Notes under the pieces: generated by a model
Told to the model about the DNA's origin: nothing
Seen by the model: only the letters and a program-made list of their open reading frames with translations
Databases searched by the model: none
Translations under genes and position numbers: made by a program
DNA from: Clostridia bacterium
GTDB taxonomy: Bacteria > Bacillota > Clostridia > Christensenellales > UBA1242
Assembly: GCA_028694075.1 (NCBI GenBank)
Contig: JAQUUD010000041.1
Location: 1 to 11,464 of the forward strand
Direction: 5' to 3'
Length of the DNA stretch: 11,464 nucleotides
Shown: one piece after another, positions 1 through 7,682 of the stretch
Layout: each line of letters starts with the position of its first letter
Numbering within the stretch: the stretch's first letter is position 1

Positions 1-127
1 TGCGCCACCGCGCTCCAATATGCTTTCGCTTGAGAGTCCGCATACACGTTCACAATCGGATTTAACCTTATCACCGTAACCATTTCAGACAAATCCGAAC
101 TGATAAATCCGTCCGCCCTCGCCTGAA
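1..127 (-). repeat. Direct repeat copy B, 127 bp identical to 850-976
   Basis: This is the partner of the copy at 850-976. It begins at the window edge, so the true identical tract may be longer on the left. The first 60 bases contain 33 G or C (55%), clearly above the surrounding gene. In-frame codons here include GCG, GCC and CGC-rich runs that are rare further upstream in the same gene. Confidence 0.95.
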
Positions 128-3100
128 TTTGAACTTCATATGTCCCCGCTAAACTAAAAATTGTTCCAGTTGCAAAAGAGCAAACACCTGCCACGATGTT
201 TGGCACAACATTAACCGCAAATTGTCCGTCAATATAAATTGCATAACTCGTTGCGTTTGTAACTTCAGCCCAACTTAAGGTCACGCTTGTTTGAGAATAA
301 TCGTCAACTGTTGTTGCAGATGCTTCCAAGCCCGTTGCCGTTTCAAGTTTATTTACTGAAAGGTTTGCCACATTTGATTTAACAAAATTATTTACATCGT
401 TCACCGCTGTTACATAAGCCGTGAATGCAAAAGTTCCTGCGTCCCAGTCGATTGGTAACGCAAACGGCGATAAATAAACTTGCTCGACACCTACCGGCGT
501 GCCGTTTATACTTATTGTATATTTGATTTCTAATTGACTTGAATAAAGACCAGTGTCTGTTGTTGTAATTGTGAGTGCATCATCAATAACTGAAATTACC
601 GGCTGAACGAATTTATACATTTGAACATTAAGCCCACTGCTTGAAAGTGTCAAGGTTTCTGCCACATTGTCAGATGAGCCATTGCCTTTAACTATTATTC
701 TTATGCTGAAATTTCCGCTCGCAAGTTCATTTATCCAAACAAAGTTAACGAATACTTCACTTTGAAGTGCGGTTATATCGTTAACAGTTCCAACAACCAC
801 ACCCGAATTATTCACAAGTAATAATGTATAAGTATAATCCGCACTGCTCTGCGCCACCGCGCTCCAATATGCTTTCGCTTGAGAGTCCGCATACACGTTC
901 ACAATCGGATTTAACCTTATCACCGTAACCATTTCAGACAAATCCGAACTGATAAATCCGTCCGCCCTCGCCTGAACTTGAACCTCATATGCCCCCGCTT
1001 GTTGCATATAATCTTCCGTAATAAAATTATAAGTTTCTTCAACCGTAATTGGTTCAAAACTTTCAACAAGTTCACCATTTATGAAAATATCATACACAGT
1101 TGCATTTTGCACTGCGCTCCAAGTTATTTCAATGCTTTCTTGCATTAAATCATTTAAATCTTGTGCTTCTGCTACTAGCCCGCTTACTGCTTGCAATTTA
1201 TTAAAAATAACTGTTTTAATTTTGGATTTAAGTAAATTATTATTGTTTGTTTTTGCTGTGGCATAAGCCGAAATTTCATAATCGCCAGACTCCCAGTTAT
1301 TTGGAATTTCATAAGTTCCTTGATATAACTCATTTAAAACCAAAGTAACGCCATTTTTCTTAATTGTTAAATAAAAATCAATATTTTCAGAATAAGTTGC
1401 CAAATCTGCACTGTTTATTGTCAAATTCTTTCCGCTTAACAAGATTTCAGGTGCAACAAACTTATAAGCATTGATTGAATAAAATCCGCTTGAAAGGGTT
1501 GTGATACCGTTTGCGGTTAAAGATGAACCATTACCTTGAACCAAAATTTTAAGCACAAAATTTCCGCCATCATAATTATTTAGCCATTCATTTGCATTTA
1601 AATTGTAACTATTAGTTGTTATTTGCCCAGCCTCGCCAAAAGCGTTAACTAGTTGACTATTTGAATCCAAAAGTTGCAATAAATAACTGAAATCTAAAAG
1701 CCCTGAGGCAGTTTGCTCAGATTGATTCCACGAAAGCATTGATGTTGCACTGATGTTAAACTGGTTAATGGCTTCAAATCTTACGATTTGCTTTTTATTT
1801 GAAATGTCTGATTCAACAAAACCCGCACCTTTTGCCTTAATCCAAATAAAATAATCTCCGCTTTGACTAAAATCAGTTGAAGAAACAAAGGAAGATGTTG
1901 CTCCAATGCTTGCAGGCACTGTTCCTATTAATTGCCCATTTCCAGTTGGCGTTCCCGCAGACCAAATTTCATAAGTTTCTGCGCCAGTAACATTATCCCA
2001 AGTTATTGTAACTTCTTGCTGAGTGCCTTCATTTGCGCTTATTAGAATATTTTGTACTTGACTAAATTTCTCCAAATTTACAAAATCCGAATAATCATTG
2101 CCGACATAGCCAGTTAATGCAGGTAATAACAGCGGATTTGAATTAATCGTTTTTGCTTGGACAACTGCTTTTACATATATTTTATAAATACCACTTTGTT
2201 GAATGTAACTAATCAGTTCAGAGTTGCTTAGATTAATAAAATTATCTGTAACATTTTCAATATAAAAGAATTGACTATCAAAAGTTTCAATTTTAATGTC
2301 ATAATAATCAGCGCCTAGTCTTTGTTCCCAAACAATTTTGTTTGATTCAGCATCAAGTACTGGTGTTATATTTTCAATTTTTGTAAGCACAAAAGTTGTG
2401 GTTTCACTACCAAGAAAATAATGATTATTCAAAATTTCCTCAGGTAAAATCCCTGAAACAAAAACATTTATAACATAAGTCTGCCCAGATTGTATTGCGG
2501 ATAAATCATAATTTACATCATTAATTGTCGCATTAATATCACCGGATATTATCACGCTTTCTGCCCCGTCAAGACTAATTTGATTTGTTTCAGTGTTATA
2601 TAATATTAATGTATCAACATTGACTTTCACAAAGTTAACCGCGTTTAATTTTGTTATTATAATTTCTCTAGCATCAGAAATTAAAGACATATCACTTTGC
2701 ACAGTTAAAGAAATTGTAAAGTCACTCTCACTGTCAAAAACAGAAGAATCTATGACTTTAAAATAATTTTGATTTTCAACTGAATATGCTTCTGCTAATG
2801 ATAAAATGTATTCTTCAATTAAATTTTCACCGACTTTCACTTGCAAAACAAACTCAGGAGCATAATTTCCATTATCATTCAAGTCTTCAATTTTTGAATA
2901 GTTCCAAGTAATTAAAACATTTTCTTCCAGTGTTAACTGCATTATTAAATTAGTGACATTATTTTCCCTTGATACATTAAACGAAACAGCAGTTGAACTT
3001 AACAAGCCTGTTTCGCCAGCATTCAAAGTTTGCCAGCTGGTTAAAGCAGATTCATAAACATAAAAAGCATATTCTTCTTCACTGGTTACACTTGCTTGCA

Positions 3101-5933
3101 AATTTGTGGTTGCAATTTCAGAACTTTTTATTTGATTTATGATTGTATAATATTTAAAATTATAAAGTCCTGAGTAATCGTCATCTAAGGTTGTCCAAGA
3201 AAAAATTTCATCATTCAAATCCAAATTTGCTGGTGTGTTTAATTTTTTAATCGTAAATGTAGACGCATTTGAGTTTAGACAATAAACGCCCTCAGTTGCA
3301 TCAAAAATGCCGGCATATATAACCTGCAATGACAAAACATCGCCGTTGTCCAAACCGCTTATATCAAAAGAATTATTTTCAGACAATGTTTCGTTAAAAA
3401 TAATTCCGGTCATTTTGTTTATATCAAAATTTATTGCAGAAATTATATTTAAAACTTTTTCTATTTGCAAAACAGGAGCAAGTTTTGATAAAATCATATT
3501 TATATTATTATTTGTTGGTTCAAAATATTCATTATTCTTGTCAACAACTTTAACTGTTATCGTATAATTTCCTTGTGTATCGAAAAGAGAATTGTCAAAA
3601 TTATATGAGTTTTCAGTTATAGATTCGGTTGTAATTAAATCATCATTTATATATATATCATAAAAAACATCTGCACCTGTTGGAACACCCGTTGGCGCTG
3701 TCCAGTTTGCAATAACTTTATTATTAACTTCATCTTTAGTAAGTTGTAGGTTTGTTAATGAGCCTGATTTATAAACATTAAGGTCTGTGCCTTTGGAAAA
3801 AATATAGCCAATTTGTCCGTTTTCAACAGCAGTCCAGCCTTGTGGCAAAGCATAAACGGTTAACATATATGCCTTGTCCAAGTCGGAAGCAAAATTTGTA
3901 GTTTCGGTTAAGCCACTTTGAACGCCGTCTAAATATACTTGATAACTTACTGCATTTAAAACATCATTCCATAAAAACTCTTTTTCAGAATAATCAAAAC
4001 TTAAATTTTGGACGCTTGCAAGTCTTCTGATTTCAAATGTGTTAAAATCGCCCGAAGTATAATAGGTTTTTATATCGCCCACAATATCAGGGCTTGTTTT
4101 TGCCAACAATTTAGCATCAATATTAAAAACACTTTGCTGTAAATCCAAAACATTAGAATTCACTTCGTTTACTAAAATTGAAACTTGTCTAACTATATCA
4201 TAATTCACAGTGTCTTTAACTTCAACACTAACATTTGAAAAACTTGAAGTGTCAGTTATGCCCAGACTAACCGGCGCAGTTAATTTAGCAACATTTAAGA
4301 AACTTAATTTTCCTATGAAAACGGTGCCATTTTGAATATTTTTATTAATTGAAAGTTTAAAATTATAAGTACCGCTTGTTGTAAAAATATCAGCCGTCAA
4401 GCCCAAATCATAAGTGTTTTCACTAAAATCTGCTACTGCGGTTTCATCATTTAATAAAAGTGAATAATTGCAATTTTCATCAATTTCAGTGAATCCTATA
4501 TAACTCTCGCTTGCACTTTCATTATAAAACAATTCTAAAACTGACAAGTTCTTAATTTTTGTTAGTTGCTGTTCTGAATCGCTTGCCAGAGTGAAGAATG
4601 TGCTAAAATTTCCGTTTATTTCAATGGAAGCATCACTCGCCAAAATTCTGGCTTTTACAAAATAAGTTTTTGTATCTGAAATGTCAAATATATAATCATT
4701 TGATGTTTTTGTGGTTTGAGCCCCATTTATAACATCTTGAAACACAATTTCGATGTTTTTTCCGTTATTATTAGCGACATTGAAAACTCCAGTTTCCGAA
4801 TCAAATGCAAGTTCCGCAAGGGCAAGTTTATTAAACTGATATTCAGATGCTTCTCCGGCATAAGAATTAAGTTCTACATCGCCAAGAGCCCGAACATAAA
4901 CCCTATATGTTCCGGCTACTACTCCGCTGAGATCATATGAGTTTTCCTGAGTTTGATAAGTCCATTCCTCCAATCCGCATCTTAAAACAAGTTCATATCC
5001 GCTTGCTTTATTTTCTGCTGTCCAAGACAAAATACCGTTATTAAAGGAAAGTTCTGGGGCTTCTAATCTTTGAAGTTGTAAAACGGCACTTGTTGAAGGA
5101 AATGAACCAGCATTTCCAACGGCTTCAACATAAGCATTATAAGTTCCTGCTGTTGAAATATCCAAAATAATGTTATTATCCTGAATTCCGTCACCAGTTA
5201 TATTAACACTATTCACAAAAACTTTATATTTTGTATCTTCGAGATTTCCATTTGTATCCCACGATAATGTGGAAGTTTCGCCATCAAAACTTAAATCTAT
5301 AGGCTGAGCCATTAAAACAAAATTGGTATAAACATATTCATCATTATTTTTGCGGTAATCACTAGGAAGATAAATTCCGCCACCATTTGTTTTAACTCTT
5401 ACTTTGTAAGAACCTGCTTCTGTTAAAGGACCGTATTTATTTCCACTCGCCGTATATTCTGTTGCCGTGCCATCATTGATGGATATTTCAACCGTAAATG
5501 AACTTGCAAGCACAACATTTTCGCCCGACTGCGCATATACATTTGACCATTTTAAATTTTTTGTCTGATAATCATAAGTTAAATTTACCGGAGCATCAAA
5601 TTGGACATATTTATCCAAAACATTAACATAACAATTTCCAATTTCTAAATTTTTATAATAAACATATAAAACTGCAGAGCCAGAATTAACTCCGACAAGC
5701 ATTTTATTTGGCGTTATGTAAAAAATTTGATTGTTGCTACTAGCAAATGTTACAAACTGCTCTATATTTTCATTAGTATTATCCAACTTGTCAAACGGAT
5801 TGTAACTATCCCCCATTACAATTTGAATTGTTTCTTGGTTAAAATTAAGTTCTGTTTCTTGCTCACAACCGTAAGTTATAAAAGGCATAATTAAGCAGGC
5901 TAATACAACAATTAAATATTTAATTTTTTTCAT
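1..5933 (-). CDS. Giant multi-domain Ig/Fn3-repeat surface lipoprotein (C-terminus beyond left edge)
   Basis: The frame is open from ATG at 5933 to the window edge, giving 1977 codons without a stop; the C-terminus is not visible. The start has AGGAG (5942-5946) eight bases upstream. Residues 1-22 form a signal peptide (KK, then a hydrophobic stretch) ending TYGC. Cys23 is the likely lipidated residue, although Thr at -3 is not a canonical lipobox. Residues ~33-105 read as a BIG2-like domain (ETIQIVMGD start, ASSN, then GVNSGSAVLYV). From ~112 on there are about twenty modules of ~85-95 residues of Fn3/Ig type, with hallmarks such as LSW, a YxVYVxG strand and GTYxVYVxA. The last modules group into three-domain units of ~283 residues. 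No catalytic motif was seen. The protein is probably exported, lipid-anchored and extended, with an adhesive or structural role. That role is inferred from architecture only. It is transcribed divergently from the TrpF-like gene. Confidence 0.88.
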   Translation of the reverse strand, partial: MKKIKYLIVVLACLIMPFITYGCEQETELNFNQETIQIVMGDSYNPFDKLDNTNENIEQFVTFASSNNQIFYITPNKMLVGVNSGSAVLYVYYKNLEIGNCYVNVLDKYVQFDAPVNLTYDYQTKNLKWSNVYAQSGENVVLASSFTVEISINDGTATEYTASGNKYGPLTEAGSYKVRVKTNGGGIYLPSDYRKNNDEYVYTNFVLMAQPIDLSFDGETSTLSWDTNGNLEDTKYKVFVNSVNITGDGIQDNNIILDISTAGTYNAYVEAVGNAGSFPSTSAVLQLQRLEAPELSFNNGILSWTAENKASGYELVLRCGLEEWTYQTQENSYDLSGVVAGTYRVYVRALGDVELNSYAGEASEYQFNKLALAELAFDSETGVFNVANNNGKNIEIVFQDVINGAQTTKTSNDYIFDISDTKTYFVKARILASDASIEINGNFSTFFTLASDSEQQLTKIKNLSVLELFYNESASESYIGFTEIDENCNYSLLLNDETAVADFSENTYDLGLTADIFTTSGTYNFKLSINKNIQNGTVFIGKLSFLNVAKLTAPVSLGITDTSSFSNVSVEVKDTVNYDIVRQVSILVNEVNSNVLDLQQSVFNIDAKLLAKTSPDIVGDIKTYYTSGDFNTFEIRRLASVQNLSFDYSEKEFLWNDVLNAVSYQVYLDGVQSGLTETTNFASDLDKAYMLTVYALPQGWTAVENGQIGYIFSKGTDLNVYKSGSLTNLQLTKDEVNNKVIANWTAPTGVPTGADVFYDIYINDDLITTESITENSYNFDNSLFDTQGNYTITVKVVDKNNEYFEPTNNNINMILSKLAPVLQIEKVLNIISAINFDINKMTGIIFNETLSENNSFDISGLDNGDVLSLQVIYAGIFDATEGVYCLNSNASTFTIKKLNTPANLDLNDEIFSWTTLDDDYSGLYNFKYYTIINQIKSSEIATTNLQASVTSEEEYAFYVYESALTSWQTLNAGETGLLSSTAVSFNVSRENNVTNLIMQLTLEENVLITWNYSKIEDLNDNGNYAPEFVLQVKVGENLIEEYILSLAEAYSVENQNYFKVIDSSVFDSESDFTISLTVQSDMSLISDAREIIITKLNAVNFVKVNVDTLILYNTETNQISLDGAESVIISGDINATINDVNYDLSAIQSGQTYVINVFVSGILPEEILNNHYFLGSETTTFVLTKIENITPVLDAESNKIVWEQRLGADYYDIKIETFDSQFFYIENVTDNFINLSNSELISYIQQSGIYKIYVKAVVQAKTINSNPLLLPALTGYVGNDYSDFVNLEKFSQVQNILISANEGTQQEVTITWDNVTGAETYEIWSAGTPTGNGQLIGTVPASIGATSSFVSSTDFSQSGDYFIWIKAKGAGFVESDISNKKQIVRFEAINQFNISATSMLSWNQSEQTASGLLDFSYLLQLLDSNSQLVNAFGEAGQITTNSYNLNANEWLNNYDGGNFVLKILVQGNGSSLTANGITTLSSGFYSINAYKFVAPEILLSGKNLTINSADLATYSENIDFYLTIKKNGVTLVLNELYQGTYEIPNNWESGDYEISAYATAKTNNNNLLKSKIKTVIFNKLQAVSGLVAEAQDLNDLMQESIEITWSAVQNATVYDIFINGELVESFEPITVEETYNFITEDYMQQAGAYEVQVQARADGFISSDLSEMVTVIRLNPIVNVYADSQAKAYWSAVAQSSADYTYTLLLVNNSGVVVGTVNDITALQSEVFVNFVWINELASGNFSIRIIVKGNGSSDNVAETLTLSSSGLNVQMYKFVQPVISVIDDALTITTTDTGLYSSQLEIKYTISINGTPVGVEQVYLSPFALPIDWDAGTFAFTAYVTAVNDVNNFVKSNVANLSVNKLETATGLEASATTVDDYSQTSVTLSWAEVTNATSYAIYIDGQFAVNVVPNIVAGVCSFATGTIFSLAGTYEVQIQARADGFISSDLSEMVTVIRLNPIVNVYADSQAKAYWSAVA
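346..1194 (-). repeat. Three-domain repeat unit 2 of the giant lipoprotein
   Basis: This is the second three-domain unit, about 283 codons (849 bp). It ends where a third unit begins with LETATGLEASATT at about 346. Its domain order matches unit 1: Fn3-like with ITWSAVQNAT, then a domain with KGNGSS, then one with WDAGTFAFTAYVTA. Its first domain ends in YEVQVQARADGFIS, and the third unit repeats this motif almost unchanged. The domain boundaries are estimates. Confidence 0.65.
850..976 (-). repeat. Direct repeat copy A, 127 bp identical to 1-127
   Basis: Bases 850-976 are identical to bases 1-127, at an offset of exactly 849 bp (283 codons, in frame). Three substitutions appear in the next ~25 bases, and similarity then falls away quickly. 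The segment codes for the end of the Fn3-like domain and the start of the next one (ARADGFISSDLSEMVTVI through AYWSAVA). The sharp edge of identity suggests recent recombination or gene conversion between units. Confidence 0.95.
1195..2060 (-). repeat. Three-domain repeat unit 1 of the giant lipoprotein (divergent copy)
   Basis: This is the first of three successive units of three Ig/Fn3-like domains. Domain a carries TITWDNVTGAETYEIW, domain b carries MLSWNQSEQ and later QGNGSS, and domain c carries a WESGDYEISAYATA strand. Each element has a counterpart in the next unit (ITWSAVQNATVYDIF, YWSAVAQSS, KGNGSS, WDAGTFAFTAYVTA). Comparing the conserved Trp codons at 1728-1730 and 864-866 gives a period of 288 codons. 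Boundaries are approximate. Confidence 0.65.
5628..5837 (-). other. BIG2-like domain of the giant lipoprotein
   Basis: This stretch codes for residues ~33-102, directly after the predicted lipidated Cys. It shows the BIG2 pattern: a first strand ending in a G (IQIVMGD), a central ASSN where the family has SSN, a GVNSG turn and a final hydrophobic strand. BIG2 domains are common near the anchor of bacterial surface proteins. It differs from the Fn3-like modules that follow. The assignment is by eye. Confidence 0.55.
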
Positions 5934-5941
5934 ATATTTTG

Positions 5942-5946
5942 CTCCT
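5942..5946 (-). promoter_or_regulatory. Ribosome binding site of the giant lipoprotein gene
   Basis: AGGAG on the minus strand lies eight bases before ATG at 5933. This supports that start and the signal peptide that follows it. Confidence 0.8.
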
Positions 5947-5998
5947 GTAAAAATTTATCCCGTGCTATCAAATCAAAAATAAAGTCATCTATGTTTAT

Positions 5999-6028
5999 AT
6001 GATAACACTTTTTAAAGTAATTAATCAA
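5999..6028 (-). promoter_or_regulatory. Candidate promoter of the giant lipoprotein gene
   Basis: On the minus strand TTGATT (6023-6028) and TATCAT (5999-6004) are separated by 18 bases, resembling a vegetative sigma-70/SigA promoter (consensus TTGACA and TATAAT). This would give a leader of roughly 60 bases before ATG at 5933. The background is AT-rich, so chance matches are common. Confidence 0.45.
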
Positions 6029-6150
6029 ATATTTTAATAACTTTTATAGTATTATTATATATTTTTCAACATTTTTTAATCAATTTATTAAAATTTTAAA
6101 TTAAATCAAGCCTGCAATACTTTTAATTTTTAATTTGCTCTTTAATGGAA

Positions 6151-6179
6151 TTGACTTTTTATCAATGATATGTTATCTT
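6151..6179 (+). promoter_or_regulatory. Candidate extended -10 promoter of the TrpF-like gene
   Basis: TTGACT (6151-6156) is followed after 17 bases by TATCTT (6174-6179), which is preceded by TG at the extended -10 position (6171-6172). Transcription would start near 6186, leaving a leader of about 30 bases before ATG at 6217. A transcript starting there could not use the upstream ATG at 6193 efficiently. Confidence 0.5.
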
Positions 6180-6216
6180 TTTATTTTGACATATGCTAAA
6201 TTTAAAAAGGAAACAA

Positions 6217-6990
6217 ATGAATAATTTAAAAATATTAAAAATATCTTGTTGTGGGGCAAATGAATTTAATGATATCAATGAGATAATAAAGTTTTTAAAG
6301 AAAAATCCACGAGCGGAAATTGGCATCGGGGTTTCAAACCAAAGCACTGCTCACAGTCGAATAAGATATAATTGGATTGCACATTTATTTCAAACCTTAA
6401 AAGAAAATTCAATCAATGGTCAAACTGCATTGCACGTAAATAAATTATGGAGTAAAATTGTTGCCATTAATGGTGTGTTACCCTTGGATTTAATTGAATT
6501 AATTAATAATGCTCCGAGGGATTTGAGACTTCAAATTAATTTTGTTGGCAGTGGTTACGCTTGCGAAGCAAAAAAACCTGAGAAATTGCTTAAATTAATA
6601 AATAAATGTAATAAAGTAAAGTTTATCCTGCCTTATAGCCCTATAAGTGCAAATTTTATTACATCGTTAAGAGAGAAAACAAACAATTTCGATGTGCTTT
6701 ATGATCAATCTTACGGGTCAGGAACATTGGCACAATCATATCAGTCAGTTTTTGAAAACACATTGCAAGGTTATGCAGGCGGTTTTTCTCCTGAAAACAT
6801 TCAAAAAGAGTTGGGTAAAATTTGCTCGACGCAAAAAAAGAAAACTGGGATTTGGATAGATGCCGAAGGAAAACTACGGCAAGATAATTGCAACGCATTG
6901 GATTTAAATAAGGCTCAAGATTTTATAAACAATATTGTTTCATGGGAAAATTCAGTAAATAAAAAATGCATAGATATGTTGATTAAATAA
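6217..6990 (+). CDS. TrpF-like (phosphoribosylanthranilate isomerase-like) TIM-barrel protein
   Basis: This gene encodes 257 residues and ends at TAA 6988-6990. I chose ATG 6217 because AAGGA (6207-6211) sits five bases upstream. The in-frame ATG at 6193 has no ribosome binding site and adds only eight residues. The order of strand motifs resembles TrpF: LKISCCGAN (5-15, cf. KICG), AEIGIGVS (33-40), TALHVN (70-75, cf. QLHG), LQINF (105-109), VKFILPYSP (134-142), FDVLYDQSYGSG (158-169) and GYAGGFSPENI (185-195, cf. AGGL.PENV), then GIWIDAEGKLR (211-221). Cys11/12 and Asp163 fall where TrpF has its catalytic Cys and Asp, by my alignment. It is longer than a usual TrpF (about 200-220) and no other trp gene is nearby. 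The substrate is therefore unknown. It may be a TrpF-fold protein with another job. Confidence 0.72.
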   Translation: MNNLKILKISCCGANEFNDINEIIKFLKKNPRAEIGIGVSNQSTAHSRIRYNWIAHLFQTLKENSINGQTALHVNKLWSKIVAINGVLPLDLIELINNAPRDLRLQINFVGSGYACEAKKPEKLLKLINKCNKVKFILPYSPISANFITSLREKTNNFDVLYDQSYGSGTLAQSYQSVFENTLQGYAGGFSPENIQKELGKICSTQKKKTGIWIDAEGKLRQDNCNALDLNKAQDFINNIVSWENSVNKKCIDMLIK

Positions 6991-7059
6991 ATAATTAAAT
7001 CCGTAAATAAATTTTTAATAAATATTATAAATAATCTTTTGGTGCGGTAGCGGTATTAT

Positions 7060-7119
7060 GTAGTCGCTATCGGAGATACGGTTGAAGGTGTGTGGAATTG
7101 GTTTTGGGGCTTATTTTAA
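7060..7119 (+). pseudogene. Orphan C-terminal coding remnant
   Basis: This stretch reads VVAIGDTVEGVWNWFWGLF followed by TAA (7117-7119). The same frame is closed by TAG at 7048-7050 just upstream, and there is no usable start codon. The composition (GGT, GTG, TGG, GGC) is richer in GC than the surrounding AT-rich DNA and looks like protein-coding sequence. It ends 12 bases before the next gene, a spacing typical of an operon. It may be the tail of a deleted gene that once preceded the membrane protein gene. The original product is not recognised. Confidence 0.35.
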
Positions 7120-7120
7120 T

Positions 7121-7127
7121 GAGGGAG
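7121..7127 (+). promoter_or_regulatory. Ribosome binding site of the membrane/PH-like gene
   Basis: GAGGGAG lies immediately before ATG 7132, with GAGG seven bases from the start. It fixes the start of the following gene. No convincing promoter was seen between 6991 and 7120. Confidence 0.75.
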
Positions 7128-7131
7128 TGTT

Positions 7132-7620
7132 ATGGATAAAATTAAAAAATTTTTTCCGTTAGGGATAAAATTGTTTACGATATTAATAGTTGTATTATTA
7201 TCGAGCTTTTTGGCAATTGCAGGTGTTATCTCAAAAATAAAAGAAGGAGATATAGCTTTTAGCATATTACTCTGTTGCATAGTATTGTTTTGTTTTGCAG
7301 GAATAATATTAATGCCAATAATAAGTAAGGTTGTTTTTGAGAAAAATGCAATGCGATTACCAAGAGATTTTTATCCAAATGGAAACATTGATGAGGGCGC
7401 AACGATAGGAAATGGAGATGGTGCTATTAAAAATAAACGGTACATAATAATTGAGTATAGTGCTATAAAATCTGTCGAGTTATTAAAAAAAGGCGTGCCA
7501 AGTATTTATAACTCAAGTAAGAATGTTAAAAAAGCTGAAGTTATAGAAATTGTCAATACTGAAGGAAAATCATTTCGTTTAAGAACACATTTATTTACAA
7601 AAAGCAAGTGGTTTCTATAA
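7132..7620 (+). CDS. Two-helix membrane protein with PH-like tail, frameshifted near C-terminus
   Basis: The open frame encodes 162 residues. Residues ~11-33 and ~41-65 are strongly hydrophobic helices. The rest is a cytoplasmic-type beta-rich segment (FEKNAMRLP, then YIIIEYSAIKSVELLKKG, then KAEVIEIVNTEGKSFRLRT). This pattern resembles small bacterial membrane proteins with a PH-like domain. The frame ends abruptly in SKWFL at TAA 7618-7620. Shifting frame after the A-run at 7599-7603 restores a natural continuation (QVVSIIDEIKKRSNIN) to TAA 7671-7673. Adding one A gives T-K-K-Q-V-V, so a one-base deletion is the simplest explanation. The intact protein would be about 180 residues. No function can be assigned beyond membrane localisation. 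Confidence 0.75.
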   Translation: MDKIKKFFPLGIKLFTILIVVLLSSFLAIAGVISKIKEGDIAFSILLCCIVLFCFAGIILMPIISKVVFEKNAMRLPRDFYPNGNIDEGATIGNGDGAIKNKRYIIIEYSAIKSVELLKKGVPSIYNSSKNVKKAEVIEIVNTEGKSFRLRTHLFTKSKWFL

Positions 7621-7673
7621 TTGATGAAATTAAAAAGAGATCCAATATAAACATTAATTTAAACTTAGCATAA
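7605..7673 (+). pseudogene. Displaced C-terminus of the membrane/PH-like protein (+1 frame relation)
   Basis: Bases 7605-7670 read QVVSIIDEIKKRSNINI and on to LNLA, followed by TAA 7671-7673. The charged helix SIIDEIKKR is a typical end for a PH-like domain. It lies in a different frame from the upstream gene and has no start or ribosome binding site of its own. It becomes contiguous if one A is restored in the run at 7599-7603. This could be a true mutation, a slippage-controlled switch or a sequencing error. Confidence 0.6.
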
Positions 7674-7682
7674 ATTTGGAAG

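Noticed and set aside
1..2060. CRISPR-like array from the repeated segments
   Set aside because: The repeats are 849 bp apart, in frame and coding; there are no short repeats with unique spacers.
1081..5100. Several short plus-strand open frames (for example at 1081-1266, 3307-3567 and 4716-4940)
   Set aside because: They lie opposite the continuous lipoprotein coding frame, lack good ribosome binding sites and have compositions typical of antisense shadows.
6193..6216. Upstream ATG as the start of the TrpF-like protein
   Set aside because: There is no ribosome binding site before 6193, while AAGGA precedes ATG 6217, where the first beta strand begins.
7045..7072. Stem-loop CGGTAGCG/CGCTATCG with a 12-base loop as a structured RNA
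   Set aside because: The stem includes a G-U pair, is not followed by a U-run and overlaps a protein-like remnant; no known RNA family was recognised.
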